DNA of 64,000 bases from Dysidea avara (GCF_963678975.1 NC_089277.1:23572672-23636671); one strand, 5' to 3'. Numbered from the stretch's first letter, positions 1 through 12,425 are shown. Made by a program: numbers and translations. Notes: generated from the letters alone by a model not told the origin.

Positions 1-26
1 GTTACTGTTCGGTGTAACTTTCACTA

Positions 27-304
27 CCAGAGACATGTACATGAAAATCCCAGGAAAAAACAAGCCCAACCTATGAATTGTTAAGTTTCATTGGTTGGTA
101 CCAATGAAATTTTATTTTCATGGTATTTTCATTGGACAAATCTATGAAAACCCTATGAAAAACACCAATGAAAATCCTATGAAAAAGTGATTTAATGGAA
201 TTTTCATAGGTGGTTGTCCTATGAAAATAAATTTCATAGGTACCAACCAATGAAATTTAACATTTCATGAGTTTTTCATTGTGTTTTCATGGACATGTCT
301 CTGG
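27..304. mobile_element. MITE with long imperfect terminal inverted repeats
   Basis: The left end (CCAGAGACATGTACATGAAA) is repeated inverted at the right end, and the arms continue inward through CCTATGAA / TTCATTGGTTGGTACC words for roughly 80 bp. The interior is built from short repeated words such as CCAATGAAA and CCTATGAAAA. It has no coding capacity. The related inverted copy of the flanking repeat near 8.09 kb runs straight from CCAGAGACA into GGTGGGG without this element, so that copy approximates an empty site. Confidence 0.6.
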
Positions 305-860
305 GGTGGGGTCTATTCTACGGAACGGAACGGAATGATGGACTAAACTGCGGAACGGAATGCTTTCTCAGATTGAAGCTTGCAGTTTGCCATTGCTGTA
401 CAAGTTATCAGTGGCACTTCCAGCAGGTAATCAAACGTACCCCAAGAAAGATAAAACGAATTTAAGGATCGATTGTGGGTTCTTGTTGGTTGTCATTAGT
501 AACGAAGTACTAATTGCGGGAATAGCTGACTCAGTGTGTTCATCTTCGGATATATCAAGTAGGGAACTTAATGCATGACTTGTTTTTACTAGTATGTGAG
601 TTATTTTTACTTACTTGACTTTAGAATGTACAGCCTGAGGCCCAGCCTTTCTAATCGGCATAAATCAGTATGTGTATAGCTACACTACAAAGGAAACAAG
701 TATGGTGACAAGCTGAATCAACTCAGTCTAAGCAGAATCTAAAGGAATTTTGTGCAGTGTGAGAGGAGCAAACATTCAGATACCTCAAGGAGGCTATATT
801 GTGTGAACATCAATGATTCATTAACAGAGTAGTGGACTATTGTCAGACATCTCAGCCTGA
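305..860 (+). repeat. GGAAC-rich dispersed repeat, copy 1
   Basis: The segment starts GGGGTCTATTCTACGGAACG and continues into a stretch that matches the reverse complement of about 7.6-8.09 kb over several hundred bases. Shared blocks include GGATCGATTGTGGGTT, GTTGGTTGTCATTAGTAACG and AATTTTGTGCAGTGTG. A third, shorter copy of the start lies near 890-960. The short open frame at 360-578 falls inside this repeat and is not supported as a gene. The family is not recognised. Confidence 0.6.
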
Positions 861-1315
861 GTAGCTACTGAGTTGAATTCTGGATGGGGTCTAATTTACA
901 GAATGGAATGCTTTCTGAATCAACTTGCAGCTTGGCTAGCTGCTATCATTGCTGAAATTGCATTTTATCTGTGGAACCTCCAGGAAATGGAATAGGATAA
1001 TTATAAAACATTAATTAAGTGATTGTTTAGGTAATCATGACTTTATTCAGTCTAATAAACAGAATATATGGTTGATTGAGTGAGGTATCACTTTCAGAAT
1101 GTTCAGACGACCAGTGATGAGATGCATGGATTCATCGAATTTTTGTTGTGGTTGGAGACATTAAATATCCAAAAGCAAACTGACTGTATAATATTAATTC
1201 ACTTTCTTTATATTTTCTCAATTTTGAGCCTGTATACAAATAATTGAATTTTCCTTGTCAATAGGAATCGTAGAATAAGATGGGAGAGAAACTTATCTTT
1301 GTTTACCTATACTGT

Positions 1316-1573
1316 ACAACCAAGAGTTCGTAATACTGATTTGTATGGGGGAGAGTGTCTAACTCTCAGTATGGCCTGTACAAACACCCTGCGTCAAGTT
1401 CACCTTTCATCAAATCAACACCTTTACTGGGGGATAGAAAACTGTTGATTAGTGTTGCTGAAGAAGGTAAAGCCTTTGTTCTGAAATAAGGCTGAGGTGT
1501 TACTTTAAGCAGGGTGTTTGGTGAATGCATTCAAGTTAGACACTCTCCACCTTATTATGAACTCTTGGTACAA
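1316..1573. mobile_element. Foldback/MITE element
   Basis: ACCAAGAGTTCGTAATA near 1318 reappears inverted as TATTATGAACTCTTGGT near 1555-1571, and GGAGAGTGTCTAAC pairs with GTTAGACACTCTCC further in. The element is about 255 bp and noncoding. The target duplication is unclear (possibly ACA). Confidence 0.5.
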
Positions 1574-1634
1574 CTTCAAAGGAAAATGAAGAAAACATAC
1601 AGATGAATCAATAAAATCACTACAGTAAGGTAAA

Positions 1635-1954
1635 TCTAATCCAAAACAGCCAAGCTGTAAAAAAAGTGTGCGGCCCTCAGAAAGGCTATGGTGAAAAAAG
1701 ATGTGAAATCCAAGGTGGTGGCCAAGAAATGGCTGTGATGGTAGGTTAATGGTAAAAATTTTAATAACGACAATTCAGGTGAATTTTTGTGCCGCTTCAC
1801 AAAATTTACCTAAATTGTCATTATTAAAATTTTTACCATTAACCTACCATCACAGCCATTTCTTGGCCGCCACCTTGGATTTCACATCTTTTTTCACCAT
1901 AGCCTTTCTGAGGGCCGCACACTTTTTTTACAGCTTGGCTGTTTTGGATTAGAT
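1635..1954. repeat. 320 bp near-perfect palindrome (5' end of Helitron-like element)
   Basis: Arms of about 155 bp run from TCTAATCCAAAACAGCCAAG to its complement at 1935-1954, with the centre near 1795. The small open frame at 1749-1952 reads through one arm and is an artefact of it. The same palindrome closes the second copy (39313-39638), so it is a structural part of the element. If transcribed it would form a long double-stranded RNA hairpin. Confidence 0.9.
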
Positions 1955-2124
1955 TTCATTTCTTTTTGTATTTGTATACCCCAAAGCCGGCCTATGGCCA
2001 GCTTTGGGACTTTTTTAACCTATGTTTTTTTCTTTACTACAGGAAGAAGAAAAGATGAAGTAGATGTACTTTAAATATTTTATCAGTAAAATTAATGTAC
2101 AAATTATATATACTGTATAATACA

Positions 2125-2367
2125 TATGTGACTGGATTTGCGAAAAGGGGTCTTCCACACACATCCAATTTGCCAACTTTGACAATTGATAACTTCAGAT
2201 TGGAAAGAGCTATTGCCTTGAATTTTGGACAGTGGTGAGCACCACTATAGCTGAATACGTGATGAAATTTTCAGATTAATATGTTACTTGAACACTGAGT
2301 TATGGTCTCCAACGGTTACGGAATTGGATGTGTGTGGAAGACCCCTATTCGCAAATCTGGTCACATA
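2125..2367. mobile_element. MITE with GTGACTGGATTTGCGAAAAG inverted ends
   Basis: The left end TATGTGACTGG...GGTCTTCCACACACATCC is matched inverted by GGATGTGTGTGGAAGACC...CTGGTCACATA, giving arms of about 45 bp and a total of 243 bp. A diverged relative with an internal insertion lies at 42829-43316. It is nested inside the Helitron-like element, because copy 2 passes directly from spacer to array at the equivalent place. It has no coding capacity. Confidence 0.75.
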
Positions 2368-2393
2368 ATATTATATTGATTACAGAAATCTCC

Positions 2394-5300
2394 ATGGTGG
2401 TTTCTTTGTAACTGAACACTGTACTAGGTGACTTCTTCTAATTGCTCTCTCTACAGGGTGAATTGTTTGTAGCTGAACGATCTACAAGGTAACTTCTTCT
2501 AGCTGATCTCTCTACAGGGTGATGTGTTTGTAGCTGAATTCTGTATAGGTGATTTGTTTGCAGCTGAGTTCTTTACAGAATGGTTTCTTTGTAGCTGAAC
2601 TCTCTAAAAGGTAACTTCTTCTAACTTATCTTTCTACAGGGCAATTTGTTTCTGGCAGAATTTTCTACAGGGTGATTTCTTTGCAGCTGAACTCTCTACA
2701 TGGTGGTTTCTTTGTAGCTGAACTCTCTACAAGGTAATTTCTTCTAGCTGATCTCTCTACAGGGAGGTTTGTTTGTAGCTGAACTATCTACAAGGTAACT
2801 TCTTATAGCTGATCTCTCTACAGGGTGATCTGTTCGTAGTTGAATTCTGTACAGGTGATTTGTTTGCAGCTGAGCTCTTTACAAAATGGTTTCTTTGTAG
2901 CTGAACTTTCTCCAAGGTAACTTCTTCTAACTGATCTTTCTACAGGGTGATTTGTTTGTAGCTGAATTCTGTACAAGTGATTTGTTTGCAGCTGAGCTCT
3001 TTACAGAATGGTTTCTTTGTAGCTGAACTCTCTACAGGGTGATTTGTTTGTAGCTGAAATCCCTACAAGGTAACTTCTTCTAGCTGATCTTTCTACAGGG
3101 CGATTTGTTTGTAGCTGAGTTCTCTACAGGGTGTTTGTTTGCAGCTGAATTCTCTACATGGTGGTTTCTTTATAGCTGAACTCTCTACAAGGTGACTTCT
3201 TCTAGCTGATCTCTCTACAGGGTGATTTGTTTGTAGCTGAACTCTCTACAGGTGATTTGTTTGTAGCTGAACTCTCTACAAGGCGATACTTCTAGGTGAT
3301 CTCTCTACAGGATTCCTTGTTTCTAACTGAACTCTCAACAGGGTGATCTGTTCATAGCTGAACTTTCTACTGGGTGATTTGTTTGCAGCTGAACTCTCTA
3401 AATGGTGGTTTCTTTGTAGCTGAACTCTCTACAACGTGACTTCTTCTAGCTGAACTCTCTACAACGTGACTTGTTTCTAGCTGATCTCTCTACAGGGTAA
3501 CTTGTTTGTAGCTGAACTCTCTACAGGTGATTTGTTTGTAGCTGAACTCTCTACATGGTGGTTTCGTTGTAGCTGAACTCTCTACAAGGTAACTTCTTCT
3601 AGCTGATCTTTTTACACTGCATATTTGTTTGTAGCTGAGTTCTCTACAGGGTGATTTGTTTGCAGCTGAACTCTCTACATGGGAGTTTCATTGTAGCTGA
3701 ACTCTCTACAATGTGACTTCTTCTAGCTGAACTCTCTACAGGGTGACTTGTTTCTAGCTGAACTCTCTATAGGTGATTTGTTTGCAGCTGAACTCTCTAC
3801 ATGGTGGTTTCTTTGTAGCTGAACTCTCTACAAGGTAACTTCTTCTAGCCGATCTTTCTACAAGGTGATTGAGTTTTTTGCAGCTGAACTCTTTACATGG
3901 TGGTTGCTTTGTAGCTGAACTCTCTAAAAGGTGACTTCTTCTAGCTGAACTCTCTACAGGATGATTTGTTTGCAGCTGAACTCTCTACGTGGTAGTTTCT
4001 TTGTAGCTGAACTCTCTACAATGTGACTTCTTCTAGCTGAACTCTCTACAGGGTGACTTGTTTTTAGCTGATCTCTCTACAGGGTGACTTGTTTCTAGCT
4101 GAACTCTCTACAGGTGATTTGTTTGCAGCTGAACTCTCTACATGGTGGTTTCTTTGTAGCTGAACTCTCTACAAGGTAACTTCTTCTAGCTGATCTTTCT
4201 ACAGGGTGATTTGTTTGTAGCTGAATTCTCTACAGGGTGATTTATTTGCAGCTTAACTCTCTACAAGGTGACTTCTTCTAGCTGAACTCTCCACAGGATG
4301 ATTTGTTTGCAGCTGAACTCTCTACATGGTAGTTTCTTTGGAGCTGAACTCTCTACAATGTGACTTCTTCTAGCTGAACTCTCTACAGGGTGACTTGTTT
4401 TTAGCTGATCTCTCTACAGGGTGACTCGTTTCTAGCTGAACTCTCTACAGGTGATTTGTTTGCAGCTGAACTCTCTACATGGTGGTTTCTTTGTAGCTGA
4501 ACTCTCTACAAGGTAACTTCTTCTAGCTGATCTTTCTACAGGGTGATTTGTTTGTAGCTGAATTCTCTACAGGGTGATTTGTTTGTAGCTGAGTTCTCTA
4601 CAGGGTGATTTGTTTGCAGCTGAACTCTACATGGTACTTTCTTTGTAGCTCTACAGTGTGACTTCTTCTAGCTGAACTCTCTACAAGGTGACTTGTTTCT
4701 AGCTGATCTCTCTACAGGGTGACTTGTTTCTAGCTGAACTCTCTACAGGTGATTTGTTTGCAACTGAACTCTCTACATGGTTTATTTCTTTGTAACTGAA
4801 CTCCCTGCAAGGTGACTTCTTCTAGCTGATCTCTCTACAGGGAGATTTGTTTGTAGCTTAACTCTCTACAGGTGATTTGTTTGCAGCTGAACTCTCTACA
4901 TGATGGTTTCTTTGTAGCTGAACTCTCTACAAGGTAATTTCTTCTAACTGATCTCTCTACAGGCCGATTTGTTTGTAGCTGAACTCTCTACATGATGGTT
5001 TCTTTGTAGCTGAACTCTCTACAAGGTGATTTCTTCTATAGCTGATCTTTCTACAGGGTGATTTGTTTGTACCTGAACTCTCTACATGATGGTTTCTTTG
5101 TAGCTGAACTCTCTACAAGGTAACTTCTTCTAGCTGATCTCTCTACAGGACAATTTGTTTGTAACTGAACTCTCACATGATTGCTTCTTTGAAGCTGAAC
5201 TCTCTACAAGGTGATTTCTTCTAGCTGATCTTTCTACAGGGTGATTTGTTTGTAGCAGAACTCTCTACAAGGAAACTTCTTCTAGCTGATCTCTCTACAG

Positions 5301-6030
5301 GGAGATTTGTTTGTAGCTGAACTCTCTATACATGATTTGTTTGCGGCTGAATTCTCTACATGATGGTTTCTTTGTAGCTGAACTCTCTACAAGGTAACTT
5401 CTTCTAGCTGATCTCTTTACAGGGTGAATTGTTTGTAGCTGAACGATCTACAAGGTAACTTCTTCTAACTGATCTCTCTACAGGGTGATTTGTCTGTAGC
5501 TGAACTCTCTACAAGGAAACCTCTTTTAACTGAGCTCTGTACAGGGTGAATTGTTTGTAGCTGAACTATCTACAAGGTAACTTCTTCTAGCTGATCTCTC
5601 TACAGAATGATTTGTTTGTAGCTGAACTATCTACAAGGTAACTTCTTCTAGCTGATCTCTCTACAGGGTGATTTGTTTGTAGCTGAATTCTGTATAGGTG
5701 ATTTGTTTGCAGCTGAGCTCTTTACAGAATGGTTTCTTTGTAGCTGAACTCTCTACAAGGTAACTTCTTCTAGCTGATGTATCTACAGGGTCACTAGTTT
5801 GTAGCTGAATTCTCTACATTGTGGTTTCTTTGTAACTGAACTATCTATAAGGTGACATCTTCTAGCTGATCTTTCAACAGGGTGATTTGTTTGTAACTGA
5901 ACTCTCTACAAGAAAACTTCTTCTAACTGAAGTCTGAACAGGGTGAATTGTTTGTAGCTGAACTCTCTACAGGGTGATTTGTTTGTAGCTGATCTCTATA
6001 CAGGTTACTTATTTCTAACTGATCTCTTGA
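2394..6030 (+). repeat. Minisatellite array, 30-31 bp unit, about 3.6 kb
   Basis: The array holds over a hundred tandem units built on TAGCTGAACTCTCTACA followed by a variable half. Three unit types alternate: GGTGATTTGTTTG, GGTAACTTCTTC and GGTGGTTTCTTTG. They often form 60 or 90 bp higher-order blocks. No long reading frame runs through it. The array ends at the motif GACTGCTCTATTAGAGTATC near 6070. The second copy (37995-39215, inverted) is only about 1.2 kb, so the array length is variable. Confidence 0.95.
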
Positions 6031-6249
6031 ATTCTGTTCAGGGTGACTGCTCTATTAGGATGACTGCTCTATTAGAGTATCTCGATCTCGCACTTGCTAC
6101 ACCAAGTTGGATTTCGTGTTATAACTCCGTGGCTTTAAGTCTGATTTTTCTACACCATTGAAGAGCCTTTCTAAGATGATAACTCCATCTGTACAGCGAT
6201 TTTCAAAGCATTACCCCAAGTGGTTTATCTGGTAGGCGTGGCAAGCATA

Positions 6250-6271
6250 ATAATAATAATAATAATAAAAA
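6250..6271. repeat. (TAA)n microsatellite
   Basis: A short run of TAA/AAT trinucleotides in the 3' tail of the Helitron-like element. Nothing coding is associated with it. Confidence 0.9.
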
Positions 6272-6901
6272 TTAGCTAATCTTGATTGCGTAATTGTTAC
6301 ACACTGTTGATTTTTTCGCTGTATCTTCCTGGTTTTTAGCTCGATTTCTTTCAAACCACAAAAGGTTTGAGGTTCAATAGTTAACCTATTCACCCACCGA
6401 TTTTCAGCTTCTTCCCATACGCGGTTTACCCTGTAGGCGTGACAACATATTGGTGTTATGTTTCGTGCATAATCGTTCATAACTCTTTGCCTGTTTATGG
6501 TATTCCAGCCAAAGTTGGTACAGAGATGCGCCTTTATACCCCCTTTTGTGTGCCAAATTTCAAGGCAACCGGATAACGCGTTCGCGTGTTATAGCAGTTT
6601 TTGTAAGTGTGCGAAAAGAGGAAGAAAAATAAGAAGAAAAAAAAAAACGAAGAAACTAAGCCAATTTTTGAAGTCGCATATCTCAGGAATGCCTGAAGCG
6701 ATTTCGCTCAAATTTGGAATGTGGAGTACTGAAGTTGGAGGGAATGTACACAGCAAAATTTGTCTTGTTTCATCAAGGCAGCACAGAGCTACGGAGGTGC
6801 GAAAATTGCGTTTTCTTTCTTCCTGTCAATATACTCACGGGGTTGCGCGCCGGCTTCTTGGGCCGCACGACACACTACCGTGTGTCTTGATTACAGACTA
6901 G

Positions 6902-7600
6902 TGAGATCTTGGTTAATTAATGACAGTGGTTGGAGATTAAGTGTGGTAGCTTCTTGTTCTTGAATATGTTGCACAGTGGAAGTACAAATCAAAATGGGAT
7001 ATCAATTTCATTATGAAAAATTTGCATACATAAATAATCTAGCATTACTATTTCATTTGTCCTCCACTTAAACATGCTACAACAGTACTAGTGTCAGTAC
7101 ATTGGCAGTGAGTCTACCTTGAAATCTCTACTCTAGAATAGATCCAACACAGGACAGCCCGCACTATAACAAATACACGTGATCCCATTGTAATTTCATG
7201 GACCAGCTGGACTGGGAATCACTTGAAAATAGACGAACAAATTTAACCTGTTTTGTTTGAAGTGAAGCATGTGAAATGTTACACTTAAGAAATCCTACGA
7301 TTCTTAGGTGGTATGTAATTAATGTGAGTGTTCCATTTCAGGTCTGACTAGATACATTGAAATTACACACACATCCTGGTCCAAATCACGTTTGCCTGGT
7401 GGCTACGGGCATGGTTTCACATGTGGCTTATAATAGAGATTTGGCTGATCTTGGAGTTTTGGCATTTAGCCTGATTCAAGGCTAGCAGTCAGACACATCC
7501 TTGAATTGTGCAACAGATAAAATCAGCTCACTATTGAATACGGCATTAGTCCACTGCACCAGCTGTTAATATATAAATAACTCCATGCATACACTTCAGT
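6902..7600. other. Intergenic, no recognisable feature
   Basis: AT-rich unique-looking sequence between the Helitron-like element and the inverted GGAAC repeat. I see no coding region, RNA gene or terminal repeats. Confidence 0.5.
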
Positions 7601-7609
7601 GATATTTGC

Positions 7610-8087
7610 AGAATATACCCTCCTTGCGGTCTGCCAAAATATTTGCTCCTCACACACTGCACAAAATTCTTCAAGTTTTAATTCAGCTGGCTCTTTCCTG
7701 TTACCAGTATTTTCCTGCTTGCTTTATTTATACACTGACTTATGACTTGAAAGACCGGCCCAGACTGTTTTCTAAAGTCTAAATAAGAAAAACAGCTCAC
7801 ATAAAGTTCCCTTCCGTATGGATGAACATCACTGATACAGCTCATCCCACAATAATACTTCGTTACTAATGACAACCAACAAAAACCCACAATCGATCCG
7901 TTAATTGTTTTTATCTTATGTTTAATCACCCACTGGAGATGCCACTGCTAACTTATAAGGGAAGTTTCAGCAATGGCAAGTTGCAAGCTTCAATTTGAGA
8001 AAGCGTTCCGTTCCGTGGTTTAGTCCATCATTCCGTTCCGTTCCGTTCCGTTCCGTTCCGTAGAATAGTCCCCACCTGTCTCTGGTA
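7610..8087 (-). repeat. GGAAC-rich dispersed repeat, copy 2 (inverted)
   Basis: On the minus strand it starts GGGGACTATTCTACGGAACG with at least five tandem GGAAC pentamers (8035-8063 on the plus strand), versus two in copy 1. It then follows copy 1 for several hundred bases. Together copies 1 and 2 make a large inverted pair flanking the Helitron-like element. The minus-strand open frames at 7678-7929 and 7967-8269 lie in it and are not supported as genes. Confidence 0.6.
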
Positions 8088-9334
8088 GTGTTTGTTAAAT
8101 GGGCACGGTAGGCCTTGCGAGACGACTGCCAGCGACGTAAATTCTCCATTGTACTGTATATCTTCGTCACAAGTTGACAGTAGCTAACTGTAAAGAGAAT
8201 GCAACAAATAAGAGTTCTTCGGATTAATTCGCTTGCCTTCTGGGGTACCGTTCTCACTCCAAATGCCACGGTACCACAGCTTTTTCGTAACGGGTTACAA
8301 AAGTAAGCGTAGCTAGCCGTAAGGCGAAGCGGATCCTGGTCACAGCACTAACAATGTGTGATAGTATTATGAAACGGTAAGCCAAACAACTAAGTAGAGA
8401 GCGTTTCTTTAGCTACAACTTTTACAACCCACTCTCCAACATGGTTAATACAGCCAATCATATTGCTGCACGCGACTGTTTACAATTACGTAATAGTCTA
8501 TATACAATTGTACTGACGTCAATTCTCGACAATAAGGTCTCAAAACTGGCTAAAATGACAGGAAATTTACAGCAGAGGTACTTACTCAACACCACAGAGC
8601 TGTACAGCCACATACAGTCATACCCAGGCTGACCAGACATATCAAAACTTGTGTAAGATATTCCGGATTTCCGAATGGGTTACGCCCGTTTCGTATAAAA
8701 TAGGCTGTTGATATTTAGCCGGTCATTGCAATTAAAAAAATATATATTAGAAAAAATCGCCTCTAAACAAGGCGCCATAACTTCCGCGTACTTTGGTTGA
8801 CAGGCACGAAGTTTGGTTTATCAGATTCCTTGATGAAAGGCGATTCGATTCATGTATAAGTTCTTTGTGTAGTAACGAAGGGGAAGCTAGAAAGGAGCCT
8901 TGTACCGCGAAATTTACGTGTTCAGAATGCCCGTAAAAACACGTGTTTTTGAACATATTTCTATAAACTAACCTGTTTAACAATTTGTACGGTCGGAGTC
9001 TTATTAAGCATCCTTCGCTGCGTAGAATGATACCAAATTTAGCGAATTTGGTTGAGGATAACAACTTGTAAATTGGGATTTTCCCGGCGAGATAACTAAA
9101 TTTTCCAATAGGTTAATGTATGGAGCACGTATTATGTCATCATCAGCAGTAAATAACTGTCGCTATGGCGACATTTTCCCATTTGTACGGTCGGAATTGG
9201 ATAGAGAAATTCAAGAGCTTTCTTTTATTGTATGGTGTGCTGTAGAAATTTTGTGAGTTAAAGGTTGTAAATTAATGTTTTTGCGTGTAGTGTAAAATAC
9301 ATGTATTTTGTATTGGACAACAAATGACAAGGAA
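8088..9334. other. Intergenic region with a motif shared with the LINE 5' end
   Basis: No convincing gene is present. A plus-strand frame of 63 codons starts at 8441 but shows no domain. The block around 8236-8285 (GGTACCGTT, then GCCACGGTACCACAGCTTTT) closely matches 13519-13552, just upstream of LINE ORF1. It may therefore be a fragment of the same LINE 5' region or a shared promoter-like repeat. 8750-9060 is noncoding with frequent stops. Confidence 0.4.
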
Positions 9335-9425
9335 TTATTATTATTATTATTATTCTTGGGGGTACAGGTAAGGAGGCAAAGCCTGTAAAAACCTGACCTA
9401 AACAATCAAACTACTACAAAAATAA

Positions 9426-12409
9426 CTATACAATATCATACTGGTAATCATAATAAAATCTATCTAGGTGTGTCTTAAACAAATTGGTTGAATGAACATT
9501 AACTGAGTCATATGGGAGTCCATTCCAATCATTTATAATTCTTACTGAATAAAAGTGACGGCGTGGCAAGCAGGTAGCGTGTGGTTTATAGATCTTTAAA
9601 TCATGACCTCTTGTTATAAAAGATGATCGAAGGGTAAATAAAGATGAGCTATCCATGTCCAGCATGTTATGAAATAGTCTGTATGTGTAAATTAAGTCCC
9701 CTCTACGACGTCGATATCTGAGAGATGGTAAGTTTAGGTGGTTTAATCTGTCAACATATTGCAAGTCTTTAATTTCGCTCACTAACTTGGTAGCTCTTCA
9801 TTGAATTTTTTCAACTGACTGCTGATCGAGTATGAACTGTGGACCCCATATAATATTTCCATATTCTAATATGGGACGAACAAAGGATTTGTACAGTTGG
9901 AGTAACACGTTGGTGTTCAAGTACTCAAACGATTTATTAATCACAACTAGTATACGATTAGCTCTTGCAGTTACTATAGCAGTATGGTTATGAAACTTCA
10001 GAGAAGAGTCAACGATGATTCCCAAATCTTTGACTGACTCAGTAGATGTTATAACATTACCGTCAATACAATAATTTCCATAGGAGTGGGTGAGACCTAA
10101 ATGCAAAACATAACACTTGCTAATATTAAAATTAAGCAACCAGGTTCTCGACCATTCAAACAATATATCAATATCCCGTTGAAGTTGTAAGTAATCGGCT
10201 TCACATCTAATTGATCGAAAGATCTTGGCATCATCAGCAAATAGTAAGATTGGGCTGTCCACAGATAACGGAATATCATTAACATATAATAGAAAGAGCA
10301 GGGGGCCAAGGACTGAACCTTGGGGAACCCCACTAGAGACTGTGGACCAACTAGAGTGATCACCATTAAGCACAACTCGTTGCCTTCTACCAGAAAGAAA
10401 ATTCTGTACCCATCTTAGTAGAGACCCGCCCATGCCATATGCCTTCAATTTCATCAGTAGTCGATTATGAGGGACAGAATCAAATGCCTTTCGGAAATCT
10501 AAATATATAATGTCAACAGGATAGCCATCATTAAGTGATTGGGTCCAGTAGTCCATTGCTGTAAGAAGCTGTGTTGTGCACGACCTGCCAGCAATGAAAC
10601 CATGTTGGCTTGGAGAAAATAAACTGTTAGTGAGCATGTGGTGTGTGATATGATCTTTAATGATTGACTCCAAAATTCGGACTATAGGTGACGTTAAACT
10701 TATTGGACGGTAGTTATCAGCAGCAGAACGATTTCCCTTCTTGTGAATTGGTGTGACATGGGCGTGTTTCCAACTACTAGGGAGACAGCTACTACTAAGT
10801 GACTTTTTAAACAGTATACACAATGGAACACTAAGCTGTAAAGCAGTTTCCTTTAATGAGAGTAGAGGCCAACCATCAGGTCCTGATGATTTGTTTACAT
10901 TGATTTTCTCTAACCTGTCAAGTACAATGGATGGTGTTATATCGACATCATTAAGTGTTGGTACTGTGTGATCAAGATGAAATGAAGGTACTGAGGATGT
11001 ATCCTCTCTAGTATATACACTGGCAAAATGATTGTTGAAAACATTAGCCATCTCAGTGTTGGAGTGTGTCATGGAGCCATCAGCATGTTGTAGACAATTG
11101 ATACTAGACTTTGATTTTAATCTGGAGTTTGCATATTTCCAAAATACTTTCTGGTTAGTTTTAATATTGGAGGCGATTTTCTCTTCATATAACTTGCGAA
11201 GAGACCTTGTCAAACTACGCAGCTCATTTCTGGCTTTGCTATTATAGTGAATAGTCTGTCTTTGTGCCAGATAGCTTATACTGTTTCCAAAGCTTACATT
11301 TTTTTTTCTTCATACGAAATGCTTCACGTGTCATGTAAATGTTTTCCTTCTTCATTTTAAGTGCATGGCAGGGTATACATTCCTTAAGAATCAACTCATA
11401 ATGAGAGGCAAATACATCCCATGCTTGATGAATGTCTAAGGAACTTAATGTATCATCCCAGTCTATAGCCTCCAGCAAAGTCCGCATCCTGTCAAAATCA
11501 GCTTGATGAAGGTTGTACCTTGGCTTGTTATCATGGATGTACTTACCATAACATGTTAAAACAAATTTGAGACAAACATGATCACTCAAACCGAGACCAG
11601 GGAGATGTTGTATATCAGATATCATTCCTTCTTCATTTGTGAAAACAAGATCAAGTAAACTGGAAGAGGAGCTACGATGTCGTGTTGGTTCCAGTACATG
11701 TTGAAAGAGATATATATCTTGAACAGTATCAAGAAATAGCTGTTCACAATGAGCTGGTGCTGATGGTAATGACCAATCTATGTTAGGGTAATTAAAGTCT
11801 CCACATATTAGGACATGAGAAAACTTGAGACTAGGAATTGACTTCAGAAGCTCACACAGGGAATTAGTACTACTTAATAACTCAGAAGATGGGCTTCGAT
11901 AGATACACCCAATGAGTAAATTATCACAACCTTTGAGCGAAATTGAGATCCAAATATGTTCTTGAAAGCTGGAGCCTGTGAAATGATATTCCAAGACAGA
12001 TATTCTTTTTGAAATATATATACCTACACCACGAGTGCTAGTGGTTGGTTGACAGCCATCAGGATCAAAATTAAAAAAACATATTGTAACCATCCAAGGA
12101 TAGTCTCGAAGAAGAAATAGTGTTACAATGGCTCTTTGGCAGGATTTCACTGATCAGAATTATGTCAGGTTCATTGCCAGCAATGAACATCTGTAGTTCA
12201 TCACGCTTATTAAGAAACTGATCAGCATTAGTATAAAAGACTGTTAAGGATTGAAAGTCAAAGTCAGGTGACTCACTATCAGAGTTATTGTCACTGTCAT
12301 AATCACTATCTGGGGTATCAGATGTAGTGTAAATAGAGAGGTCAGGAGAAAAGTCACATTGGTCACTATAACTTAAATCAGATGTAATGGACATGGAATG
12401 GTTCATCAC
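9426..12409 (-). pseudogene. LINE ORF2: endonuclease-reverse transcriptase, three small lesions
   Basis: The endonuclease part holds FYTNADQFLNKRDEL, PDIILISE, GVGIYIS, LIGCIYRSPSS, LICGDFNYPNIDW and LSDHVCLKF, in the expected order for the APE-like fold. The reverse transcriptase follows with GPDGWP, RPISLTSPIVRILESI, QHGFIAGRSCTTQLL, YLDFRKAFDSVPH, SGVPQGSVLGPLLFLLYVND and the catalytic FADDAK. A LINE-type C-terminal segment (FVRPILEYGNIIWGP, then RRGDLIYTYRLFHNML) ends near 9429. Lesions: a frameshift in a run of seven T (minus strand) near 12075; a one-base shift near 11243; and a TGA near 9802 where the related 31 kb LINE has an Arg codon (a CpG change would explain it). FADDAK instead of the commoner FADDTK is a mild variant. 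Confidence 0.88.
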
Positions 12410-12425
12410 GCCAGTGCGAGAGTCG

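Larger units (their letters stand above)
1635..6889 (+). mobile_element. Helitron-like non-autonomous element with minisatellite core, copy 1
   Basis: The boundaries were set by comparison with the inverted copy at 37127-39638. Both copies start TCTAATCCAAAACAGC after an A. Both end at a short hairpin (GACACAC, 4 nt loop, GTGTGTC) followed by TTG. Order of parts: a 320 bp near-perfect palindrome, a 100 bp spacer containing a CCGGCC-type hairpin, the minisatellite array, a GAGATACTCTAATAGAGCAG motif, then a 0.7 kb unique tail. The 5'-TC start after A and the terminal hairpin suggest a Helitron or Helentron relative. The CTRR end is not clear and there is no Rep/helicase gene, so the class is an inference. 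No target duplication is visible. A MITE (2125-2367) sits between spacer and array only in this copy. Confidence 0.6.

Noticed and set aside
2394-6030. CRISPR-like array
   Set aside because: Units are contiguous tandem repeats without unique spacers; it is a eukaryotic minisatellite.
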